From assembly GCA_900556965.1 (NCBI GenBank), contig USQV01000007.1, forward strand, positions 1 through 14,816: 14,816 bases of DNA, in the 5' to 3' direction. Shown one piece after another: positions 1 to 6,540 of the stretch. This DNA is from an uncultured Clostridium sp. (lineage in GTDB: Bacteria > Bacillota_A > Clostridia > Lachnospirales > Lachnospiraceae). The translations under genes and the position numbers were made by a program. The first letter of the stretch is position 1. Each line of letters starts with the position of its first letter. Below the pieces are notes generated by a model. That model made no database searches. It saw only the letters and a list, made by a program, of their open reading frames with translations, and was not told the DNA's origin.

Positions 1-300
1 AGGGACGCCGTTCGCAGGATTAAGGCCCAGGAAACGATAAGAATAAAAACTACTGACCGCCTCTCCATCTACCAATGCAGTTCCGTTTAAATAAGAATCT
101 ATCGTATATTTTTCTACTGTCTGAGAACGCACTTTATTCAGGTTACCTGAAAAATAAGTATACAGATTCCATTGCCAGTCACGGGTTTTCACCGGAACTC
201 CGGACAAACCGACAGAATAACCATTATTTTCCAGGTTCCCCCCATTCATGACATAAGAATGGCCCGGTACCCCGTTCACAGAAGAGACCTGCACGGTCGT
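1..300 (-). CDS. SusC-like TonB-dependent receptor, interior fragment (foreign to the rest of the window)
   Basis: The minus strand is open across 300 to 1 without a stop. It reads as part of the outer-membrane beta-barrel of a SusC/RagA-type TonB-linked receptor. Visible family features include the run VSSVNG, then NGGNLENNGY, then LSGVPVKT, then W-x-W-x-L-x-x-Y-F-S-G-N-x-N-K-V, and finally FLGLNPANG. This alternation of aromatic strands with an N-G-G/N-x-G turn is typical of SusC barrels, which import glycans with a SusD partner across the Bacteroidota outer membrane. The fragment lacks the plug domain and N-terminus (they should lie right of 300, where the sortase sits), and its C-terminus runs off the left edge. 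A Gram-positive neighbour with mDAP dehydrogenase and sortase B has no outer membrane for such a protein. I therefore infer a chimeric join rather than a native gene. The SusC identification rests on recognised motifs, not on a search. Confidence 0.8.
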
Positions 301-308
301 AAAACAAT
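296..308. other. Probable chimeric junction between Bacteroidota and Firmicutes sequence
   Basis: Right of about 305 the minus strand encodes a sortase up to and just past its catalytic arginine. Left of about 300 a different frame encodes a SusC barrel. The frames differ by one base, so the sortase frame loses family resemblance exactly where the SusC frame gains it. Either protein could be stretched a few residues across the join, so the breakpoint is only good to about ten bases. No insertion sequence end, attachment site or repeat is visible at the join. Confidence 0.75.
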
Positions 309-1099
309 CTTCCGTCTTTTTCCGTATATTCGCAGGTCACAAGTGTTAAAAGCTTTTGAGGCCATTGCGGAAGATCGCCTGTATCATACAGGCGGTTTTC
401 TTCTACATATTCCATCAGAGCCTGATAGCTCTCCCTTGTCCCGGCGGCCAGCATCTTATTTTTCTCCCGGGTAAGATCTGCGGCAGAAATCCTTAAAACA
501 GCAAATATCTCCCACTTTCCGCAGGAATCCGTAAGGTCAAATCGAATCTGCGGATTTTTTTTGCAGTATTCCTCGCTTTGATAACGCTTCAGTGAGGCAA
601 ACATGGAGCCGTTTTTCATGTGATGGCCGTACAGAAGATAATTCATACCGTCCTTATCCGGGCTGCAGCCTGCATCCATATAGATCATGCCGTAGATCGA
701 GCTTTTCTTATCAAACCCGTGGGAGAGATAAAAATCCGGATCCTGTGGCGTGTGCATGACCGGATAATTGATGGGGGTGCCGTCGATCTGTATCCAGCCT
801 GCCACGTCTGCATTGATCTCCTTTAACCGGCAGACGATCTGCTCTCCGGTAGGTTCTCCTGACCATTCCTCTGTCGGTTCGCCCACCGGTTTCTCCGCTG
901 GTTCTCCGGTCGATTCCTTTGCCGATTCTCCCGGCATTTTCTCAGCCTGTTCCTTTATCGATTCTTCTATCTGTTTTTCTATCTGTTCCTTCTGCTCATA
1001 TAATTTTCTTAAGTCCTTTTCTCCCTCTCTGTACCCAATGTACGTATCGCAGAGCAGACAGCCGAACCAGAGAGCGCTCGCCAGACAGATCCCTGCCAA
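301..1099 (-). CDS. Class B sortase, 3' end truncated by the junction
   Basis: A membrane-anchored cysteine transpeptidase that fixes surface proteins or pilins to the cell wall. Numbering from the TTG at 1099: one hydrophobic helix (about 2-17), a charged helical stretch (24-55), a Gly-Glu-Pro repeat linker (57-88), then the sortase domain from N96-A-D-V-A-G-W. That entry motif, the I-N-Y-P-V strand and F-Y-L-x-H are class B signatures. The catalytic triad is H159 (in YGHHMKNG), C256 (in LVTCEY) and R264 (in KDGRL). Only the last ten or so residues appear to be missing. The frame stays open to 224, but that tail is SusC DNA read in the wrong frame. The start is unresolved: the frame follows the radical SAM stop directly and has no ATG or GTG before the membrane helix. 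A GGAGG sits 9 bases before an ATC at 1114, while the TTG at 1099 has no ribosome binding site. No substrate with a sorting signal is visible here. Confidence 0.85.
836..931 (-). repeat. Degenerate 24-bp tandem repeat encoding a GE-rich sortase linker
   Basis: Sortase residues 57-88 fall into four units of eight: GESAKEST, GEPAEKPV, GEPTEEWS, GEPTGEQI. The plus strand shows the matching 24-base period, with recurring ggttc-type cores (ggttctcctg, ggttcgccca, ggttctccgg). The copies are diverged, so this is not an assembly stutter. It lies between the membrane helix and the catalytic domain and probably acts as an acidic, flexible stalk. Confidence 0.75.
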
Positions 1100-1114
1100 A
1101 AGACGCGGCCGGAT

Positions 1115-1987
1115 CTAAATATGCCTCCGCCATTCTTCCAGACGATATCCCTGTTTTTCTTTGGCGTCTTCCATTTCTGCCAGCATCCGCGGTATATCCT
1201 CATTGAGTGTGCCTGCAAGAACAAAGTAATTGGAAGCGTGGTTTGTTCGGAATATCGTTCCCGGGGAATCGACATGCTTGAGGAACAGCTCCATCTCCTC
1301 CACGATCTCATCCGGAGTGATCAGCTCCATCTGACCGCTTTTGACCTCCTCGTTCATCTTTGTGCCTTCATAAAGCCGGAGCGTCAGGAAGGAAGCATAC
1401 TCCGGATTCATGCCGGTGATCAGCTCCGCAGATTTTATCGCATGCTCGCGGATCCCCTTTCTTCCCCCAAGTCCGGAGATCAAAGTAACCGAAGTCTTTA
1501 AGCCGCATCGTTTCAGCTTTTGTCCGGCCTCAATGATCTCTGCCGCCGTTACGCCCTTATTGATATGCTCTAAGACCCGGTCATCTCCGGATTCTGCTCC
1601 GAGATAGATGAGCTCCAGTCCGGCCTCGGCAAGTGCTTTTAAATCTTCCTCTGATTTTTTCAGCACATCCTTTGCTGTTCCGTAAGACGCAATTCGTTCC
1701 ACAAACGGAAATTTCTCATGGACATATTGAAGAAGCTCCAGAAGCATTTCTGTCTTGACCACAAGGGCATCTCCGTCCGCAAAGAACACGCGGCGGACTC
1801 TGGAGCCGTAATAGGAATAGCATTCATCCAGATCCTTCATGATCTCCTCTTTTGTCCGGACTCTGAATTTCTTTTCCCGGTACATGTTGCAGAACGTACA
1901 TTTATTGTGGGCACATCCGATAGTTACCTGAATGATCAGGCTGTACGCCTCACTCGGCGGACGATATAATGTTCCTTCATATTGCAT
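1115..1987 (-). CDS. Radical SAM protein (COG1032/Elp3-MiaB-like core), function unassigned
   Basis: A 290-residue radical S-adenosylmethionine enzyme. The cluster-binding cysteines are C25, C30 and C33 in G-C-A-H-N-K-C-T-F-C, a CX4CX2C spacing rather than the commoner CX3CX2C. Downstream are features of the TIM-barrel core: FFADGDA (about 69-75), which corresponds to the GGEP/DGD region, then LGAESGDD (the SAM-contacting E-S-G-x-x motif), and ISGLGG. There is no B12-binding domain in front and no SPASM or TRAM domain behind, so the protein is essentially a bare core. It starts at an ATG with AGGAGG 8 bases upstream (complement of 1996-2000). A 114-base gap separates it from the AAA+ gene, and the sortase frame follows its stop immediately, so the two may be cotranscribed. 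The reaction and substrate cannot be read from the sequence. Being a radical SAM enzyme is close to certain. Confidence 0.92.
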   Translation of the reverse strand: MQYEGTLYRPPSEAYSLIIQVTIGCAHNKCTFCNMYREKKFRVRTKEEIMKDLDECYSYYGSRVRRVFFADGDALVVKTEMLLELLQYVHEKFPFVERIASYGTAKDVLKKSEEDLKALAEAGLELIYLGAESGDDRVLEHINKGVTAAEIIEAGQKLKRCGLKTSVTLISGLGGRKGIREHAIKSAELITGMNPEYASFLTLRLYEGTKMNEEVKSGQMELITPDEIVEEMELFLKHVDSPGTIFRTNHASNYFVLAGTLNEDIPRMLAEMEDAKEKQGYRLEEWRRHI

Positions 1988-2101
1988 TTTTCATTCCTCC
2001 TGATGCAGGTGCTTTCCCCTTAGGGGCCTGCTCTCTTACTTTAGTTGCGTTTCTGTGAAACTTTGCACATGCTTCCGGTACCGCACCTTATCTCGGAGCG
2101 T
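1988..2101 (-). other. Gap before the radical SAM gene with possible leader structure
   Basis: No gene is visible. Minus-strand RNA could form AGGTGC (complement of 2083-2088) with GCACCT (complement of 2007-2012) as an enclosing stem. Inside it a GTTTC-aca-GAAAC hairpin (2049-2061) and a CCCC-TAA-GGGG hairpin (2016-2026) could form. GCAGG/CCTGC (2005-2009 with 2027-2031) would extend the second hairpin and compete with the enclosing stem. There is no U-run, so this is not an intrinsic terminator, and it matches no riboswitch class I know. It could be chance. Confidence 0.3.
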
Positions 2102-3607
2102 TTAGCTCAGCCTGTCCAGCCTGGTCAGGATATCCTTCTCTCTGTCCTCAAACAGCAGGCGTTTGTTATATTGGAAATATCGCTCACACTCATTTTCCTC
2201 CAGAAAACGAACGGCATAATAGCTGGTATTGAGCTCTGTAATGAAGATGACCATCTCCTGACTGTCTCCAAAGGTTCCTTCCATAAAATCAAACGCATAC
2301 TCTAACATCCCAAGACCATCCCGGCAAAGCGTTTCATATTCCTCCCGGTCTTTTCCGAACAGGTCGGCAAGACGGGAAAAGACCTCGTCCTTCCGGTTCT
2401 CGGTTTTGCCTCTTACGGCCTGTGCATATCTGCCAAGGAGCTCTCCGGCATCCCGGTATTCATACTGTTCATCCCGGGTCAGAAGTCCGGCCTTTTTCTT
2501 TCCCTCGTATTCAAGGCGGTACTCCTCCAGAAGCTGCTCCATATATCCGAAGGGCTGCTCCTCGGCCTCCTGACTCTCCTTATATGTCTTTAACCTGCCA
2601 AAGACCAGCTCAAGGATATTTTCCCGGTTCGCGATCCTGCGAAATTCATTATTCAGCTTGGAAAGGATCAGGCTGATGACCGAAAGCCTTTCATCAAACG
2701 GGGCACGGGCCGCCTGCTCCATCAACGCCTCGCTGCGATTTCCCGAAAGGATCTCATCGATCTGGTAAAGAGACTGATATTTGCGGTAAAGCTCCAGATA
2801 TGCGGCAAAGTCCTTTGCGATCTTTGCGTGCTGGATGTACTGTCCGACCACCTCCCGGTCAAACGGAAGCTCAAGCTTCTCATACACCTCGAGAAACTCA
2901 GACAGATCCTCCCAGCCTCTCGGTGTCGCAAATATCTTTCCGTCCACTGTTGTTTCCACCTGATAGAAATACTGTGGACGTGCCGTCAGGTAAGACAACA
3001 CTGCCGAATGGATATTTACCTTCGCGGCATATTCCTTCCATACGTTAAAATCTGCCTCCACATCGATCCTCTTTATCCGATCCAATGTCGCAATATCAAA
3101 CTCTCTGACGGATTTATTGTATTCCGGTGGATTTCCGGCCGCTGTAATGATCCATCCGTCCGGGATCTTATGGTTTCCAAAGGTCTTATACTGTAAAAAC
3201 TGCAGCATGGCGGGAGCCAGCGTTTCGGAAACACAATTCACCTCGTCGATAAACAGGATGCCTTCACGAAGACCGGTCTCCTCCATTTTATCATAAATAG
3301 AGGCCACGATCTCGCTCATGGTATACTCCGTCACCTGTTTTTTCTCCCCGCCGTACTCCTTTTCCGATATAAACGGCAGGCCGATCGCACTCTGCCTTGT
3401 ATGATGCGTGATCGTGTATGCCACAAGGGCGATCCCGCATTCTCTTGCCACCTGCTCCATGATCTGCGTCTTTCCGATCCCGGGCGGCCCCATAAGCAGC
3501 ACCGGCCTCTGGCGCATAGACGGTATCATATATTCGCCATGGCTGTTTTTCATTAAATATGCCTCGATCGTATGTCTGATCTCCTCTTTTGCCCGCTTTA
3601 TATCCAT
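2102..3607 (-). CDS. MoxR-type AAA+ ATPase, partner of the VWA protein
   Basis: A 501-residue cytosolic ATPase. Walker A is GPPGIGKT (40-47), Walker B ILFIDE (117-122), sensor 1 centres on N159 (AAGNPPEYN), and a likely arginine finger is R177 in TLDRIKR. The order and spacing fit the MoxR/RavA branch of AAA+ proteins, which typically pair with VWA-domain proteins and act as chaperone-like machines that insert cofactors or remodel complexes. After the ATPase core (about 1-260) comes a long charged helical C-terminal region with no recognised domain. The gene starts one base after the VWA stop (TGA-t-ATG), with a GGAGG inside the last VWA codons, so the two are almost certainly translated together. 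That order (VWA first, ATPase second) reverses many MoxR operons. The substrate is unknown. Confidence is high for the family and low for the function. Confidence 0.92.
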   Translation of the reverse strand: MDIKRAKEEIRHTIEAYLMKNSHGEYMIPSMRQRPVLLMGPPGIGKTQIMEQVARECGIALVAYTITHHTRQSAIGLPFISEKEYGGEKKQVTEYTMSEIVASIYDKMEETGLREGILFIDEVNCVSETLAPAMLQFLQYKTFGNHKIPDGWIITAAGNPPEYNKSVREFDIATLDRIKRIDVEADFNVWKEYAAKVNIHSAVLSYLTARPQYFYQVETTVDGKIFATPRGWEDLSEFLEVYEKLELPFDREVVGQYIQHAKIAKDFAAYLELYRKYQSLYQIDEILSGNRSEALMEQAARAPFDERLSVISLILSKLNNEFRRIANRENILELVFGRLKTYKESQEAEEQPFGYMEQLLEEYRLEYEGKKKAGLLTRDEQYEYRDAGELLGRYAQAVRGKTENRKDEVFSRLADLFGKDREEYETLCRDGLGMLEYAFDFMEGTFGDSQEMVIFITELNTSYYAVRFLEENECERYFQYNKRLLFEDREKDILTRLDRLS

Positions 3608-3608
3608 A

Positions 3609-4970
3609 TCAATTTATACCTCCGACTTCCTCTCCCAGCTCCTGTGGGGTCAGAATGATCTTGATGGCCCATGGGGGCACATCTACATCTGAATAGCTCT
3701 CCTCCATAAAAACAAACGCTGTATCATAAGGAGGCATCTTTACCGGATAGATCCCCTTTCCGTCCGTGAAGTATATAAGCCCCTTCAGTGCAGAAAACCG
3801 TTGAGCCCGCATCAGCTGCTCCACATAGAGAAAGGCCGGTCTGAAATCTGTTCCGCCCATTCCCAGCAGCGTCAGATCTTCCATATATTTCCTAAGCTGT
3901 TCCTCATTTTCGATCTTCACATCCTGACGCATCTTGTCATCACACTGGATAATGTGGATGTTTACCTTCTTAAAATAAGTTTCCGACTGTGACAAAACCG
4001 TATACGTTTCCTCCAGAAACTTTTTTACCAGCTCTCCCGAACAGGACATAGACGTATCGATAACGATGACAAAATCCTCGATCCGGCGAAGCTCCTTTGT
4101 CTCCAGAGGCTCAATTAATGGCATATTCCCATAGAGCTCCATTCCATAATGATAAAACACATAATCAAACGCGTCCGGATCCACCTGAAGGGTCTCCCGG
4201 AGTACGGAGAACTTTTTCAGAAAGTTCTTATAATCATACCGCTCCCGGTTCTCGACTGCAAGCTGATTCCGAAGATTTCCGTCATCCTCTGATGCCTCCT
4301 GTGAAAATGTCTCCATCTCCACCTGCATCTTTTCTCTCCGATCATCCCAGTCCTCTTTATTATTTTTCGGCCGCCCGGTCTTAGGCGGAGCTTCCTCCTT
4401 TTCCCAGTGAGAATGGGAATCCCGGTGAAATTCCGCTGCCAGCCTCATGTACTCTCCTTCCGAAAGTCCCATCTCCTGCAGGGCATGATAGATGCTTTCT
4501 GCATTAAAAACCGATATTCTGGATCCCAGACGCATATAAAGCTCTCTGCGTACCGGCGATACGGCAAGGTGGATGCAGGGATAATGCAGGTCGTCGATGA
4601 TCGACTCCACTGCGATGTCACATGCCAGGTTCCAGTATTCCTCCGCACGTTTTTTTCTTGTCCATATATGGCAGAACAGACAGTGAAATACCGAGTGGAG
4701 ATACGTCCGGTTCACATAGATCCTGTTTTTTCTATAAAGGGCGGCCAGCTGCGACGGCTGGAAAAAAAGCCCGCTTCCGTCTGTTCCCATACCATCGATA
4801 GAAAGCTCCGGTGCAAAATACAGCGAGCTCAGGGAAAGATCCAGAAAACGCATCGAAAGATACAGCTCATTTCTGGCATTCCGAAGGATCTCCATACATA
4901 CGGAGACCAGCTCCTCCGAAACCATCTGCTCCTTAAAGATCGGAGAACGATACGCCTCATCCTCTCTCAT
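3609..4970 (-). CDS. VWA-like protein with degenerate metallopeptidase-like N-terminal region (COG3864/DUF2201 type)
   Basis: A 453-residue protein with two parts. The N-terminal ~150 residues match the metallopeptidase-like region of COG3864 proteins, including the W-N-x-A-C-D-x-A-V-x-x-x-I stretch, but where relatives have HExxH this one reads H-S-V-F-H (H92, S93, H96, with H101 following). The codon is TCG, so the catalytic glutamate is truly absent and peptidase activity is unlikely. A hydrophilic linker rich in E, K, D and R (about 185-245) follows. The C-terminal third is a von Willebrand A fold with a complete MIDAS: D-T-S-M-S, then GGTD, then YFTDGKG. The start is the ATG at 4970, because AGGAGG is 7 bases from it but only 1 base from the ATG at 4976. 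It lies one base from its AAA+ partner, the usual pairing for MIDAS proteins and MoxR ATPases. The role is unknown; cytosolic, as there is no signal peptide. Confidence 0.85.
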   Translation of the reverse strand: MREDEAYRSPIFKEQMVSEELVSVCMEILRNARNELYLSMRFLDLSLSSLYFAPELSIDGMGTDGSGLFFQPSQLAALYRKNRIYVNRTYLHSVFHCLFCHIWTRKKRAEEYWNLACDIAVESIIDDLHYPCIHLAVSPVRRELYMRLGSRISVFNAESIYHALQEMGLSEGEYMRLAAEFHRDSHSHWEKEEAPPKTGRPKNNKEDWDDRREKMQVEMETFSQEASEDDGNLRNQLAVENRERYDYKNFLKKFSVLRETLQVDPDAFDYVFYHYGMELYGNMPLIEPLETKELRRIEDFVIVIDTSMSCSGELVKKFLEETYTVLSQSETYFKKVNIHIIQCDDKMRQDVKIENEEQLRKYMEDLTLLGMGGTDFRPAFLYVEQLMRAQRFSALKGLIYFTDGKGIYPVKMPPYDTAFVFMEESYSDVDVPPWAIKIILTPQELGEEVGGIN

Positions 4971-4977
4971 AAACATA

Positions 4978-4983
4978 CCTCCT
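4978..4983 (-). promoter_or_regulatory. Ribosome binding site that sets the VWA start
   Basis: The minus strand reads AGGAGG here. It is 7 bases before the ATG at 4970 and 1 base before the ATG at 4976, so the inner ATG is the likely start. Confidence 0.75.
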
Positions 4984-5021
4984 GCCTTCTCCTTGGCGAA
5001 TACTTCCTCGCCCTATAGCCC

Positions 5022-5063
5022 AAAAAATTCCCTTTCCGGATAGCTTCTCCGGAAAAGGAATTT
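5022..5063 (-). terminator. Intrinsic terminator after the M20 amidohydrolase gene
   Basis: A 16-base stem (5025-5040 with 5048-5063) has a single C-A mismatch and a 7-base loop. On the minus strand it is followed by TTTTTT, the expected orientation for ending the M20 transcript before the VWA gene. A second hairpin nearer the stop codon (5083-5090 with 5102-5109, 8 pairs including one G-U) has no U-run and is probably accessory. I see no convincing promoter between the terminator and the VWA start. Confidence 0.85.
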
Positions 5064-5115
5064 CTCTTATGAATACCTGTAGGCCGCCTGTCTGTCTTGA
5101 TCAGGCAGCTTCTCT

Positions 5116-6426
5116 CTAGTGCAGAGACTCTGCATAATCCATATATTCATCTCTTGTCATCGTCGGCTTAAATTCCTTAAGGATCTCTTTGGCCTCTGCC
5201 GCCCCATCCTTAAGAAGGTGATAAGCAGTAACCGCCATCATCTTTGCCGGCATGATATGGATCTTATATGGATCTGTGATCCTATAATCCTTGCTGTGAA
5301 GCGCGCCCTCAGCTCCTGCGAAGGTAAAGTTTAATACCGGCATAATGTGGGTAAGATCTCCCACGTCTGTCGATGCAAAGTTTATCATATCGTCAGTGAT
5401 CCGGCTGATCGTCGTATCCGGACGCTGCTCCTTCAACACCTCGGCTGCCTCAATAAGGGCGGGATCGGCAGGACGGGCAAGGACAGGAAGATAGCCCTGA
5501 GTTGTAACGATCTTCGCCTCAGCGCCAATGGCATGGGCCGCACCCTCGTAGGCGCGATCCACCTTCACAGAGGTCTTTTTGATCGCATCCAGCGTTTTTG
5601 CACGTACCATGAGATCTACCAGTACATGGTCCGGGATCGTCTGGCACGGGAAGCCGTCATCACGGATCTGGCCGTGGACACGGATCGCATCCTTCTCCTC
5701 AAATGTCTCCCGGATCATTCCCATTGCACTAAATCCAAGGGTCGCCGCATTTAACGCATTTATTCCTTCGTGGGGAGCCGCTGCCGCATGGGCTGCCTTT
5801 CCGAGCATATGAACAGATTTTGCAACAAAGCCGGTGCTTGCCACATTTCCGAGAAGAATATCTGCCTCTGTTCCCTGAACCATGTGGACATGGGAGGTAA
5901 TGGAAATATCGATATCATCAAATTCCCCGCGGCGGATCAGCTCACTCTTTCCGCCATTAAACCGGATGCCTTCCTTTGCCAGCTCCTCTTTAATATCGGC
6001 AGAGAGGTTTTCCTCGGCAGGAACCCCGAAGAATACGGCTCGTCCGCCCAAAGCCGCTTTTACCTCCGGATCATTTAACGCCAATGCCGCTCCCATGATC
6101 GCGATCATCTGTGCTTCATGACCGCATGCGTGGGCAATTCCTGACGGTGCGGCATCCGGATGAGCCGGGCAGCCGATTCCGTCCAGCTCACCGATCAGGG
6201 CCACGCTCGGGCCTTCCGACTTGTTGATATCCGCCTTAACACCGGTCAAAGCCAGACCTTCGCGCGGTTCCATTCCATATTTACGGAGAAAATCTGCCGC
6301 CTTCTTTGCTGTCTCATGCTCTGCAAAGCCGCGCTCCGGATGGTGATAGATCGCAAAAGCAATCTCCTGAAGCTCCTCTGCGTGCTCATCAATAATATTT
6401 AAAATTTTCTGTTCCAGACGATCCAT
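5116..6426 (-). CDS. M20 family amidohydrolase (AbgB / aminoacylase-like)
   Basis: A 436-residue zinc-dependent amidohydrolase of the M20 peptidase clan. Visible motifs: HHPERGFAE (28-36), the usual N-terminal signature of the M20D/AbgB group; GELDGIG (79-85); A-C-G-H (C101, H103) as metal ligands; PAEE (136-139) with the general-base glutamate; and H178/H180 in TSHVH. A dimerisation-domain stretch, HAAAAPHEGINALNA, follows. Family members cleave N-acyl or p-aminobenzoyl-glutamate amides. The exact substrate cannot be called; AbgB normally works with AbgA, and no partner or transporter is adjacent. The start at 6426 is preferred over the ATG at 6447 because GAGAGG lies 8 bases before it, whereas the outer ATG has only a weak purine patch. 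An intrinsic terminator follows, so this gene ends its transcription unit. Confidence 0.88.
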   Translation of the reverse strand: MDRLEQKILNIIDEHAEELQEIAFAIYHHPERGFAEHETAKKAADFLRKYGMEPREGLALTGVKADINKSEGPSVALIGELDGIGCPAHPDAAPSGIAHACGHEAQMIAIMGAALALNDPEVKAALGGRAVFFGVPAEENLSADIKEELAKEGIRFNGGKSELIRRGEFDDIDISITSHVHMVQGTEADILLGNVASTGFVAKSVHMLGKAAHAAAAPHEGINALNAATLGFSAMGMIRETFEEKDAIRVHGQIRDDGFPCQTIPDHVLVDLMVRAKTLDAIKKTSVKVDRAYEGAAHAIGAEAKIVTTQGYLPVLARPADPALIEAAEVLKEQRPDTTISRITDDMINFASTDVGDLTHIMPVLNFTFAGAEGALHSKDYRITDPYKIHIMPAKMMAVTAYHLLKDGAAEAKEILKEFKPTMTRDEYMDYAESLH

Positions 6427-6434
6427 GATTAAAA

Positions 6435-6440
6435 CCTCTC
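6435..6440 (-). promoter_or_regulatory. Ribosome binding site that sets the M20 start
   Basis: The minus strand reads GAGAGG, 8 bases before the ATG at 6426. It lies downstream of the ATG at 6447, which argues against that longer start. Confidence 0.7.
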
Positions 6441-6463
6441 TTTTCATAAAACTTATTGATCCA

Positions 6464-6482
6464 ACGGGTCATTCTGATCCGT
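6464..6482. repeat. Short inverted repeat upstream of the M20 gene
   Basis: ACGGATCA-gaa-TGACCCGT on the minus strand: 8-base arms with one mismatch and a 3-base spacer, about 38 bases before the M20 start. It sits in the only gap in front of the gene and could be an operator or a small hairpin. No clear -35/-10 pair is visible next to it. Confidence 0.35.
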
Positions 6483-6540
6483 GTTCACTTCTCATTCACA
6501 TCAGGCGGATATTTTCCCTCCGCTTTGCTGCCTACGTCGG

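Noticed and set aside
224..300. Continuation of the sortase reading frame to a stop at 224
   Set aside because: The extra residues (C, G, R, H-rich, no strand pattern) have no sortase character, and the same DNA in another frame is clearly SusC. It is read-through into joined foreign sequence.
4407..5018. 203-residue open frame on the plus strand
   Set aside because: Lies antisense to the VWA gene, has no ribosome binding site or recognisable domain, and is rich in His, Arg and Cys as expected for an antisense shadow.
6488..6530. GCGGA/TCCGC hairpin after the leucine-rich repeat gene as a terminator
   Set aside because: Only five pairs with a nine-base loop and no U-run on the minus strand.
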